The position numbers were made by a program, and so were the translations under genes. This document shows, one piece after another, positions 1-6,404 of a stretch of 8,717 bases of DNA. The notes below the pieces were generated by a model. That model ran no database searches. It was not told the DNA's origin and worked only from the letters and a program-made list of their open reading frames with translations. Every line of letters starts with the position of its first letter. Within the stretch, counting starts at the first letter, position 1. The DNA lies in the NCBI GenBank assembly GCA_964489215.1, contig CAZAYB010000125.1:1-8717 (forward strand), given 5' to 3'. This stretch comes from CAZAYB01 sp964489215 (GTDB lineage Bacteria; Planctomycetota; Phycisphaerae; Sedimentisphaerales; Anaerohalosphaeraceae).

Positions 1-70
1 CGATTTCGGGCGAGTTTTGGGCAACAGTTTTGCTAATTTTTTCCTCCTTAATCAGCATGCCGATTTTCAT
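1..70 (-). CDS. 5' end of an unidentified gene, runs off the left edge
   Basis: On the minus strand an open frame starts at ATG (70-68) and reads M-K-I-G-M-L-I-K-E-E-K-I-S-K-T-V to the window edge without a stop. Only about 23 codons are visible, so I do not recognise the protein. A good sigma70-like promoter lies directly upstream, with its -10 box ending 3 bp before the ATG, which supports a real transcript leaving leftwards. The start is unclear. The ATG at 70 has no Shine-Dalgarno and would make the mRNA essentially leaderless. A strong AAGGAGGAA lies at 49-41 inside the frame, and the only candidate start at good spacing after it is an in-frame ATT at 37-35. The frame could also be a chance ORF over a short 5' leader. 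Confidence 0.4.
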   Translation of the reverse strand, partial: MKIGMLIKEEKISKTVAQNSPEI

Positions 71-73
71 GGT

Positions 74-101
74 ATTATAATGGTTGTTTTAGTTATTTCA
101 A
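74..101 (-). promoter_or_regulatory. Sigma70-like promoter, minus strand
   Basis: Reading the minus strand, TTGAAA (101-96) is followed after 16 bp by a perfect TATAAT (79-74). Transcription would begin around position 67-70, at the ATG of the leftward partial gene. It is one half of a divergent pair with the plus-strand promoter at 337-364. Motif match only. Confidence 0.55.
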
Positions 102-336
102 GAGCAGAAAAGCGGTAAATTTTGCAGGATATTGGGATTATTAAGTAAGAGGTTCCCTGATTCAGTTATCGATTGGCCGATTCAAATGAACGAAGGGAAC
201 GTAAATGTTTTTTAAGCAGAAGGTTATGTAAAGAAAGGTTTGGGATTTAAGTGTTAAAAGGTTTTTTTTAGGCTGGTTTTTGGGATAAAAAGCCGGCTTA
301 TATTTAAAATAGCGTTTAGTGATGTTATTAAAAATC

Positions 337-364
337 TTGCAAAGGTTTGTCAAATGGTTATAAT
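337..364 (+). promoter_or_regulatory. Sigma70-like promoter for tRNA-Leu and downstream genes
   Basis: TTGCAA (337-342), a 16-bp spacer and a perfect TATAAT (359-364) predict a start near 371, giving a precursor leader of about 118 nt before the tRNA. I found no better-spaced promoter closer to the tRNA, and none of similar quality between the tRNA and the CDS at 651. The tRNA and the next two genes may therefore share this promoter. Confidence 0.5.
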
Positions 365-403
365 ATAGGGTTCGAGCAGAAGAGGGCTGGCTGACACCTA
401 TCT

Positions 404-445
404 GTAACTGCTTTTATTGCAGTAACTTAAAGAATTTTGCAGTTA
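404..445 (+). promoter_or_regulatory. Competing hairpins in the tRNA precursor leader
   Basis: GTAACTGC (404-411) can pair with GCAGTAAC (419-426) with one mismatch. Its TAACTGC part (405-411) can instead pair perfectly with GCAGTTA (439-445). The two pairings exclude each other. They may only be part of the 5' precursor of the tRNA; there is no direct evidence of a regulatory role. Confidence 0.2.
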
Positions 446-488
446 GAATAGCTATGTTCAGCGGGCATTTAGAAAACCGATTGCTATT

Positions 489-572
489 GGCCGAGTGGCG
501 GAATGGCAGACGCTGGGGATTTAAAATCCCCTGTCCGTAATGGACGTGTGGGTTCGAATCCCACCTCGGCTA
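489..572 (+). tRNA. tRNA-Leu(UAA)
   Basis: A full class II (long variable arm) cloverleaf can be folded by eye. The acceptor stem is GGCCGAG (489-495) with CTCGGCT (565-571), including a G1-U72 pair as in E. coli tRNA-Leu(UAA), and the discriminator is A572, as expected for leucine. The D-stem is GCG/CGC (498-500/511-513). The anticodon stem is GGGGA/TCCCC with loop TTTAAAA, giving anticodon TAA at 522-524, which reads UUA and UUG. The variable arm has the stem GTCC/GGAC (533-536/542-545). The T-arm is GTGGG, loop TTCGAAT, CCCAC (548-564). CCA is not encoded and would be added after transcription. Confidence 0.97.
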
Positions 573-650
573 TTATTAAGATTTTGAAAAACAGTATGAA
601 TCATAACGATTCTATTTTAAGTTATGTTGTTAAATTGATGGAGAAAGATT

Positions 651-1979
651 ATGGCAGAAAACGAATATACCCTGGCAGATATTGAACGGCCAAATTTATA
701 TCGTGAAACTTTTCCCTATACAGAGTTTCCAAAAGTAGATTTCGACGGTCAGCTTGTTCCCTATGAGATTCCAGAAGATATCTGGATAACCGATACAACC
801 TTCAGGGACGGTCAGCAGTCTCGTCCTCCTTATACCCCGGAACAGATCGCACGGATTTATCAATTCATGCATGAGATTGATAACGGTACAGGTCTTATTC
901 GTCAGTGCGAGTTTTTCCTTTATTCTAACCGTGACCGCAAGGCGGTAGAGCTTTGTAAGGAGAAAGGTTATGAGTTTCCTGAGATAACGGGTTGGATCCG
1001 TGCGGTAGCGAGTGATTTTAAGTTCGTTACCCAGATGGGTCTTAAGGAGACAGGCATATTGACCAGTGCCAGTGATTATCATATTTTTCTGAAGCTCAAG
1101 AAGACACGTAGTCAGGCGATGAGTGCTTATCTTAATGTTGTAAAGTCTGCACTTGACAACGGAGTTCTTCCTCGCTGTCACTTTGAGGATGTTACAAGGG
1201 CAGATTTTGAGGGATTTGCGGCACCATTTGCTCATGAACTGATGAAGCTTTCGAAAGAATACGGCAAGCCAGTCAAGATACGTCTTTGTGATACGCTTGG
1301 TTTTGGTTTAACTTATCCTGGTGTTTCTCTTCCGAGGAGTGTTCCGAAACTGGTTCACGGTCTGAGGCAGGTCGGTGTTCCGAGTGAATGGATGGAATGG
1401 CACGGTCATAACGATTTTCATAAGGTTGCGGTATGTGCGAGTACAGCTTGGCTTTACGGGTGCAGTGCGGCTAACTGTGCGATATTCGGAGTAGGCGAGC
1501 GTACAGGTAATCCACCGCTGGAGTCTTTGATAGTAGAACATGCCCAGATTAAAGGTACTAATCCTAAGATAAATTATGAGGCAATCACAGAGCTTACGAA
1601 CTATGCTATTAAGGATCTTGGGTTTGATATACCGACGAATTATCCATTAGTCGGCAAGGATTTTAATGTTACGCGTGCAGGTATTCACGCTGACGGTCTT
1701 TTGAAGAACGAAGAGATTTATAACGCATTTGATACTAATAAGCTTTTCAGGCGTCCGGTGGGAGTTGCTATTACCGATAAGACCGGGGCAGCAGGTATTA
1801 AGCATTATATCGAGGAGCGTTATGACATTGAGATTCCCAAGCATGATCCGCGTGTGGTTTTTGTTAAGGAAAAGATCGACGGTGAGTATTCTGCCGACCG
1901 TGTATCATCTATAAGCGACAAGGAGATGGTCGGCTGGATTGAAGAGGCTTTTGGGGATGATCTTCCATCATTGAGGTAA
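651..1979 (+). CDS. HMGL-family condensing enzyme (Re-citrate synthase / 2-isopropylmalate synthase-like)
   Basis: A cytoplasmic TIM-barrel enzyme of the family that condenses acetyl-CoA with a 2-oxoacid. Visible motifs in the 442-residue protein are DTTFRDGQQ (48-56; Arg52 and metal-binding Asp53), RLCDTLG (211-217), HGHND (251-255, with the two His metal ligands) and GVGERTGNPPLE (280-291, the family's second signature). The barrel ends near 385 and only about 55 residues follow, so the leucine-binding regulatory domain of classical LeuA is absent. From memory, the wider pattern (QQ in place of the common EQ, an IRQCEFFLYS stretch at 83-92, LPRSVPK at 227-233) resembles the group that includes anaerobic Re-citrate synthases. 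Homocitrate, citramalate or isopropylmalate synthase activity cannot be excluded. The ATG at 651 has GGAG at 640-643, 7 nt away. It lies 78 nt after tRNA-Leu and 7 nt before the HAD gene. Confidence 0.9.
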   Translation: MAENEYTLADIERPNLYRETFPYTEFPKVDFDGQLVPYEIPEDIWITDTTFRDGQQSRPPYTPEQIARIYQFMHEIDNGTGLIRQCEFFLYSNRDRKAVELCKEKGYEFPEITGWIRAVASDFKFVTQMGLKETGILTSASDYHIFLKLKKTRSQAMSAYLNVVKSALDNGVLPRCHFEDVTRADFEGFAAPFAHELMKLSKEYGKPVKIRLCDTLGFGLTYPGVSLPRSVPKLVHGLRQVGVPSEWMEWHGHNDFHKVAVCASTAWLYGCSAANCAIFGVGERTGNPPLESLIVEHAQIKGTNPKINYEAITELTNYAIKDLGFDIPTNYPLVGKDFNVTRAGIHADGLLKNEEIYNAFDTNKLFRRPVGVAITDKTGAAGIKHYIEERYDIEIPKHDPRVVFVKEKIDGEYSADRVSSISDKEMVGWIEEAFGDDLPSLR

Positions 1980-1986
1980 GAGTCAG

Positions 1987-2715
1987 ATGCGTACAGAAGG
2001 GATCATTTTTGACATAGGTGATACGCTTCTTTATTTTGGTGATATTGACAAGGCTGGTTTGTTTCGGCAGGCCGGCCTTGATTCTTATAAGTGGCTAAAG
2101 GAGCACGGTCAGCCAGTGGGCAATCCTAAGTTTTATCTTATGGGCAAGCTTGTTGGTTTTAAGCTTCGTATGATCTGGTCTAATATAACCGGCAATGATT
2201 TTGATTCTCTCAGTGCTTTCAGGAAGCAGGGTCAAAAGCGAGGTTATGATTTGAATGATGAGCAGTGGGAGGAGTTTAACGATATATGGTATGAGCCATT
2301 GAAAGCGGCTTCAACGGTTGAGGAGGGTTTGTCAAATACTCTTAGTGAATTGAAGGAGAAGGGTCTCAAGCTGGGCATATTATCGAATACTTTTGTGAAC
2401 AAGTGTTCTTTGGAGAAGCATCTGGATGAGGTTGGAATTCTGGATTATTTTGATGTGAGGGTTTATTCCTATCAGTTTAGTTACCGCAAGCCTGACCGTC
2501 AGATTTTTTTGTATACAGCAGAAAAGATGGGAGTTGAGCCAGGTAATACTTTTTTTGTCGGTGATCTCGTGAAGACAGATATCAAGGGTGCTTTAAGTGC
2601 GGGGATGCGTCCAGTTTTGAAATTGAACGGTAACAACAGGAATCAAAAGACCGGTGATGATGTTTTGAAGATAGAAAAGCTAAGGGAGCTTACAGGGCTT
2701 GTGGAGTCATATTAG
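1987..2715 (+). CDS. HAD-superfamily hydrolase
   Basis: A 242-residue soluble hydrolase of the haloacid dehalogenase superfamily, probably a small-molecule phosphatase of unknown substrate. Motif I is FDIGDTL (8-14) with nucleophile Asp9; motif II is ILSNT (131-135, Ser133); motif III is RKP (167-169, Lys168); motif IV is VGDLVKTD (191-198, Asp193 and Asp198). An alpha-helical cap (about 20-105) follows motif I, as in subfamily I enzymes. Unusually, the general acid/base Asp expected two residues after the nucleophile is Gly11. Some real phosphatases such as E. coli YihX also have Gly here, so activity is still possible. The ATG follows the previous stop by 7 nt, and GAGG (1973-1976) overlapping the end of that gene serves as ribosome binding site, so the two are likely co-transcribed. 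Confidence 0.9.
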   Translation: MRTEGIIFDIGDTLLYFGDIDKAGLFRQAGLDSYKWLKEHGQPVGNPKFYLMGKLVGFKLRMIWSNITGNDFDSLSAFRKQGQKRGYDLNDEQWEEFNDIWYEPLKAASTVEEGLSNTLSELKEKGLKLGILSNTFVNKCSLEKHLDEVGILDYFDVRVYSYQFSYRKPDRQIFLYTAEKMGVEPGNTFFVGDLVKTDIKGALSAGMRPVLKLNGNNRNQKTGDDVLKIEKLRELTGLVESY

Positions 2716-2750
2716 GGTAGTGGCTTGCAGTTTGCTTTTTTGTTTTTAGT

Positions 2751-2778
2751 TTGAAGATTATTTTTTTTCGGCTATAAT
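2751..2778 (+). promoter_or_regulatory. Sigma70-like promoter for thrC
   Basis: TTGAAG (2751-2756), a 16-bp T-rich spacer and a perfect TATAAT (2773-2778) lie in the 139-bp gap after the HAD gene. The predicted start near 2785 gives a leader of about 70 nt before the thrC ATG. The T-rich stretch at 2735-2768 might also help end upstream transcription, but I see no strong terminator stem there. Confidence 0.55.
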
Positions 2779-2809
2779 CTCCGATGAATCTTTTTTGTAA
2801 TCAGGTTAC

Positions 2810-2830
2810 CTCTGAAAATTGATTTCAGAG
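2810..2830 (+). promoter_or_regulatory. Leader hairpin upstream of thrC
   Basis: CTCTGAAA (2810-2817) and TTTCAGAG (2823-2830) form a perfect 8-bp stem with a 5-nt loop, ATTGA. It sits within the thrC leader, 15 nt before the GGAG ribosome binding site. No U-run follows, so it is not an intrinsic terminator. It may stabilise the mRNA, tune translation or be a dyad operator site for a protein. Confidence 0.4.
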
Positions 2831-2854
2831 TCATCCATAAGTTTTGGAGCATTT

Positions 2855-4201
2855 ATGAGTACAAAGACCGCTTATCAGAAATGTATAAATCCTAATTGCG
2901 GGAGCGAATTTGAGACTTCGGAGACTCTTTTTAAGTGTCCCCGGTGCGGTGAGCTTCTTGATATAGTTTATAACTGGGACAAGGTTGAGGTTCCCGGGGA
3001 ACTTAGTGATTTTGGCAATCGCTGGGCGAGCAGGCATAATCGTCTGGATCTGTCGGGAGTGTGGCGTTTTCGTGAGCTTCTGAATTTTTGTGATGATAAA
3101 TATAAGGTAAGTATAGGTGAGGGTCAGACTATTCTGGAGCAGAACTGCGGACTGGCGAAAGCTCTTTCGATGCCTGAGGATAAACTTTATCTTCAGTATG
3201 AGGGTTTGAATCCGTCTGGTTCCTTCAAGGATAACGGTATGACGGCAGCGTTTAGTCACGCGGTTATGACAGGTGCTAAAGCGAGTGCGTGTGCCTCTAC
3301 GGGCAATACTTCAGCTTCGATGGCGCTTTATGCTCACAGCTGCGGATTGAAGTGCACTGTTTTTATAGGTTCAGGGCGTATAGCTTTCGGGAAGCTGAGC
3401 CAGGCGATGGATTACGGGGGACATACGATTCAGATACAGGGGGATTTTGATGACTGTATGAAGCAGGTTCAAAGCGTATGCAGTGAGCTTGGTATATATC
3501 TTGTGAATTCACTTAACCCATTTCGTCTGGAAGGTCAAAAGACGATTATGTATCGGATAATAGAGCAGATGGGCTGGGATGTTCCGGACTGGATAATTGT
3601 GCCGGGTGGTAATCTTGGTAATTCCAGCGCCTTCGGCAAGGCGTTTATGGAACTTAAGGAGCTTGGTTTGATAGAGAAGGTACCCAGGCTTGCGATAATA
3701 AACGCCACGGGCGCAGATACTTTGACTGATCTTTATAACAATAAGAAGCTGAGATGGAACGGTGGAGACGTTGACGACTCTGTGATTAAGGCTTATTATG
3801 ATGGTCTTACAGCTAAGAATTTTTCGCCTCATACCTGCGCGTCTGCTATTGAGATATCCCGGCCGGTTAATCTTAAGAAGTGTCTGCGGGCTATTGATTT
3901 TTGTGACGGTTTGGTTATGGCGGTCAGTGATGAGCAGATATGTGACGCCAAGGCGATGGTTGGTCTTTACGGGCTTGGGTGTGAGCCTGCATCAGCTGCG
4001 ACCATCGCAGGTTTGAGGCATCTTTTAAGTGACGGTACTGTCGGCAGGGATGAGCGGGTGGCTTGTGTTTTGACGGGGCACGCGCTTAAGGACCCTAATG
4101 TTACGGTAAATTATCATAAGGACAGTCTTGGGGCGTTTTCGAATCCTCCGATCGAGGTGAGCAATGACCTTTCGGAGATAATTAAACATATGAAGGCTTG
4201 A
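2855..4201 (+). CDS. thrC: Threonine synthase
   Basis: A PLP enzyme that converts O-phosphohomoserine to threonine in the cytoplasm. The 448-residue protein begins with a zinc-ribbon-like segment (Cys10, Cys15, Cys28, Cys31), common in this threonine synthase type, followed by the fold-type II core. Visible are NPSGSFKDNGM (119-129) with the PLP-binding Lys125, STGNTSAS (148-155) with Asn151, and PGGNLGN (250-256), the phosphate-binding loop. I chose the ATG at 2855 because GGAG (2846-2849) lies 5 nt upstream. The frame also extends to a TTG at 2819, but that falls in the leader hairpin and has no ribosome binding site. It has its own promoter and leader hairpin and is followed after 4 nt by the glycosyltransferase gene. 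Paralogues such as archaeal cysteate synthase share the fold, but threonine synthase is by far the best reading. Confidence 0.95.
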   Translation: MSTKTAYQKCINPNCGSEFETSETLFKCPRCGELLDIVYNWDKVEVPGELSDFGNRWASRHNRLDLSGVWRFRELLNFCDDKYKVSIGEGQTILEQNCGLAKALSMPEDKLYLQYEGLNPSGSFKDNGMTAAFSHAVMTGAKASACASTGNTSASMALYAHSCGLKCTVFIGSGRIAFGKLSQAMDYGGHTIQIQGDFDDCMKQVQSVCSELGIYLVNSLNPFRLEGQKTIMYRIIEQMGWDVPDWIIVPGGNLGNSSAFGKAFMELKELGLIEKVPRLAIINATGADTLTDLYNNKKLRWNGGDVDDSVIKAYYDGLTAKNFSPHTCASAIEISRPVNLKKCLRAIDFCDGLVMAVSDEQICDAKAMVGLYGLGCEPASAATIAGLRHLLSDGTVGRDERVACVLTGHALKDPNVTVNYHKDSLGAFSNPPIEVSNDLSEIIKHMKA

Positions 4202-4205
4202 GTGC

Positions 4206-5852
4206 ATGGACGCAGAATTGCAAAAAGGAGAAAACAGGAAGCACCGTTTTTTGGTATGTGCGGTCTTGTTTGCAGTTTCATCTATAACGGCGAGCTGGGG
4301 TACGTGGGAGAAGTCGCTTGGTAATCATGAGGCTTATGTTGGTGTAACAGCCCGGGAGATGCTGGAGGACGGGAGCGTTGAGGGTTGGGTTGTTCCAAAG
4401 TTTAACGGTGAGGTTCGGTTACAGAAGACACCGCTTAATTACTGGATGACGGCAGTATTTGGGGCTGTCTGGGGCAATGTGAACGAGTTTGCAGTTCGTT
4501 TGCCGAGTATTGTTCTGGGGGTTGGGTCGGTGATGGCGATTTTGTGGTTTGTGAGTTTGTGGTTAGATTTCCGGACTGGGGCACTTAGTGCAGGTGTGTG
4601 GGCGACGAGTCTTGGATTTATCCGTTATACTCATACCGGCCGACCTGAGATGGCTCTTGCGGCTTTTATGGCGGTTGCAATGCTTGGTTTTTATACTGCA
4701 GTACAGGTTAAAGACAATGACAGGGGTAAACAGGTTTTTTATATGCTGGTATTCTGGGGGGGGTTCGGTTTTGCGATGCTTGCCAAGGGGCCTGCTCCTT
4801 TGCCATTGGCGGGGATAGTTGTTTTGCTTTATCTTTTGGTATTTCGTGATGTAAAGAAGATACCAAGGATGCTTCCGATTGCGGGGCCATTGTTTTTTTT
4901 GTTGATATTTCTGCCCTGGCCTTTGCTGATAATCAAGCATATGCCGGAGGCACTGGATTTTTGGCACCGTGAGTTTATAGAGCGTGGTACAGGTGAATAT
5001 GCTTCGGGAGATAAGCCTTTTTATTATTATTTTTATGTGATGTTTACATTGATGGCACCCTGGTGCGGTTTTGTTTTTTTGGGGCTTTTATCACCGTTTT
5101 ATAAGATATGGTCGAGCCGACGCAGTGCGATGTGGTATTGCTGGATATGGTTTATTGGTATGATCGGTATAATGAGTTTGATGGGTGGTAAGAGGCAGCA
5201 TTATATTCTTCCTGCGATGCCCGGGATGGCGATACTTATTGGTATAATTTTGAACGATATGTTATTTGAACGCAGGGCTTATGATAATAAATTTGCGAGG
5301 AATTTTTTCGGTGTTCATGGTGTTCTGGCGATAGCTGGGGGTGCAGGAGCTATAGTTTACGGTAAGATTGAGATGGGTGATCAGTTTTTTGGTGTTGCGG
5401 TTCTGGGGGCAGGGGTTATTGTTTTTTCGGTACTGATCTGGATTTTATATTACAGGAGTAAAATGGCGACTGCGGCAGTTTTGATTTTTGCGGGTATAGG
5501 GGTTTTGGCAGCGGGTGGTATAAGTCTTGTGGCTAATCCTGCAGATACGAATTATTACTCGGAGCAATTTGCCGAAGAGGTAAGGAGCCGTTTTGGAGAC
5601 CGTGAACTTGCAGCATTTCGCCATGCGGCGGGTGAGTTTGTTTTTTATTATGGCGAGCCTGTCCCGATGGTTTATGATGTTGATGAGCTTTATGAATATT
5701 ACAGTAAGGGGTGGGTAGTTTTTGCGGTAGGCAGGTATGCAGATGAGCTTAAGGATGACGGCAGATTTGAGAGGGTTTATACGGCCGAGGAGGCCGAGCA
5801 CAGGCAGCGCGGAATGCAGGATGCATTGTTTTTTGCAAAGGGGGGCAAGTAG
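4206..5852 (+). CDS. ArnT/PMT-like membrane glycosyltransferase
   Basis: A 548-residue integral membrane GT-C enzyme of the ArnT/PMT_2 type. It should transfer a sugar from a polyprenyl-phosphate donor to lipid A, another glycan or a protein on the outer face of the inner membrane. The first hydrophobic helix (about 14-30) leads to the loop GNHEAYVGVTAREML (39-53), corresponding to the catalytic DE-x-R-Y-A-x-x-AREM loop of ArnT. Next are KTPLNYW (74-80), GRPEMALAAF (145-154), LAKGP (192-196) and GGKRQHYILP (327-336), matching the ArnT YILP region. About ten to twelve membrane segments end near 443, and a soluble C-terminal domain (about 445-548) follows. Compared with ArnT, the loop has His41-Glu42 rather than Asp-Glu. 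The ATG at 4206 lies 4 nt after thrC, with GAAGG (4192-4196) as ribosome binding site, so it is probably translated from the thrC transcript. The acceptor and sugar are unknown. Confidence 0.88.
   Translation: MDAELQKGENRKHRFLVCAVLFAVSSITASWGTWEKSLGNHEAYVGVTAREMLEDGSVEGWVVPKFNGEVRLQKTPLNYWMTAVFGAVWGNVNEFAVRLPSIVLGVGSVMAILWFVSLWLDFRTGALSAGVWATSLGFIRYTHTGRPEMALAAFMAVAMLGFYTAVQVKDNDRGKQVFYMLVFWGGFGFAMLAKGPAPLPLAGIVVLLYLLVFRDVKKIPRMLPIAGPLFFLLIFLPWPLLIIKHMPEALDFWHREFIERGTGEYASGDKPFYYYFYVMFTLMAPWCGFVFLGLLSPFYKIWSSRRSAMWYCWIWFIGMIGIMSLMGGKRQHYILPAMPGMAILIGIILNDMLFERRAYDNKFARNFFGVHGVLAIAGGAGAIVYGKIEMGDQFFGVAVLGAGVIVFSVLIWILYYRSKMATAAVLIFAGIGVLAAGGISLVANPADTNYYSEQFAEEVRSRFGDRELAAFRHAAGEFVFYYGEPVPMVYDVDELYEYYSKGWVVFAVGRYADELKDDGRFERVYTAEEAEHRQRGMQDALFFAKGGK
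4756..4763 (+). repeat. Poly-G tract (G8) inside the glycosyltransferase gene
   Basis: Eight consecutive G lie in frame at codons for Trp184-Gly185-Gly186 of the ArnT-like protein. Runs of this kind can slip during replication and switch surface-glycan genes on and off. Eight is at the short end for that, and the tract could simply reflect a Gly-rich membrane segment. Confidence 0.5.
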
Positions 5853-5861
5853 AGGTGCGGT

Positions 5862-6404
5862 TTATTTTTTGAGATTCTTTATGAAGAGCTTGTCCTGTTC
5901 GTTCAGGGATTCTTTTATTTTTTTTGCTATTTTGAATATCTTTTCAGTTGAGATTTTTTTTACCTTGGCAAGGTAGACGGCTGCGAGCATAGAGACTCTT
6001 TTTTTGCCGGCAGAGTCGTGTATTAGTATCGGCAGGTTTTCGTCTTCAGTTATCAGCTCGAGGAACCTGCTTTGTATGTTTACGGGAGGGTAGTAATCGG
6101 GTCTTTTGGGGAATGACAGTTCGACGTATTTTACACCGTTTTCGCGTGTCCATGTAATTTCCTCGTGGTACCAGTGGTCTTCACGGTGTTCGTCAGCTTC
6201 TCTTAAGTTTATGATTGTGGCGATATTGTATTTGTATAACAGCCGGGTGTAGTCCATTCCTCGCGGCTGTCCTGAAGTGTAGAGTACAGCAGGCTGGACG
6301 GTGTGGAAATTTTTTATGTGGAAGTGCTTTACGAGCCATACACATCCGAGAGTTACCAGAACAACTAATGCAAATGTTTTTATGTCGTTTTGTTTTTTAC
6401 TCAT
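5862..6404 (-). CDS. Membrane-anchored dual-specificity phosphatase-like protein, catalytic Cys replaced by Asp
   Basis: A 180-residue protein with a positively charged N-terminus, one hydrophobic helix (about 11-25) and a domain of the Cys-based dual-specificity phosphatase fold. Recognisable elements are LYTSGQPRGMDY (41-52), ATIINLRE (62-69) and the P-loop region ILIHDSAGKKRVSML (126-140). The P-loop consensus is H-C-x-x-G-x-x-R-S/T; here it is H129-D130-S-A-G-K-K-R136-V-S138. The nucleophilic Cys is Asp, codon GAC at 6017-6015, while the His, Gly, Arg and Ser are kept. The protein is therefore probably a phosphate-binding pseudophosphatase. By the positive-inside rule the domain would face the periplasm. 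The sequence before Cys21 is T-L-G, a poor lipobox, so a lipoprotein is unlikely. The start overlaps the GT2 stop by 8 nt, indicating translational coupling, with AGGA about 11 nt upstream. It converges with the ArnT-like gene across 9 nt. Confidence 0.85.
   Translation of the reverse strand: MSKKQNDIKTFALVVLVTLGCVWLVKHFHIKNFHTVQPAVLYTSGQPRGMDYTRLLYKYNIATIINLREADEHREDHWYHEEITWTRENGVKYVELSFPKRPDYYPPVNIQSRFLELITEDENLPILIHDSAGKKRVSMLAAVYLAKVKKISTEKIFKIAKKIKESLNEQDKLFIKNLKK

Larger units (their letters stand above)
71..488. other. Divergent intergenic region with two promoters
   Basis: This AT-rich stretch of about 420 bp separates the leftward partial gene from tRNA-Leu. It holds a minus-strand promoter (74-101), a plus-strand promoter (337-364) and a leader with competing hairpins (404-445). 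A minus-strand open frame at 162-353 has a TTG start, no ribosome binding site and low-complexity, Lys/Asn/Tyr/Phe-rich composition, so I do not count it as a gene. I see nothing else supportable between about 102 and 336. Confidence 0.6.

Noticed and set aside
162..353. Minus-strand open frame of 63 codons in the intergenic region
   Set aside because: TTG start without a ribosome binding site, low-complexity Lys/Asn/Tyr/Phe-rich composition typical of AT-rich noncoding DNA, no recognisable motif.
598..618. Terminator between tRNA-Leu and the CDS at 651
   Set aside because: Only a 5-bp A/T-rich stem (GAATC/GATTC) followed by TATTTT; too weak to call.
503..685. Plus-strand open frame of 60 codons
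   Set aside because: It covers most of tRNA-Leu and runs into the synthase gene in another frame.
2716..2750. Intrinsic terminator after the HAD gene
   Set aside because: T-rich but with no stem longer than 3-4 bp before the T-run.
2819..2854. Upstream TTG start extending thrC by 12 codons
   Set aside because: The TTG lies in the leader hairpin loop and has no ribosome binding site, while the ATG at 2855 has GGAG at ideal spacing and family-like length.
5833..5875. Bidirectional terminator between the convergent genes
   Set aside because: The TTGC/GCAA pairing near 5833-5849 is only 4 bp and has no proper U-run downstream on either strand.
5862..6404. Reading the phosphatase-like protein as a lipoprotein
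   Set aside because: The residues before Cys21 are T-L-G, lacking the Leu/Val/Ile needed at -3 of a lipobox; a plain N-terminal membrane anchor fits better.
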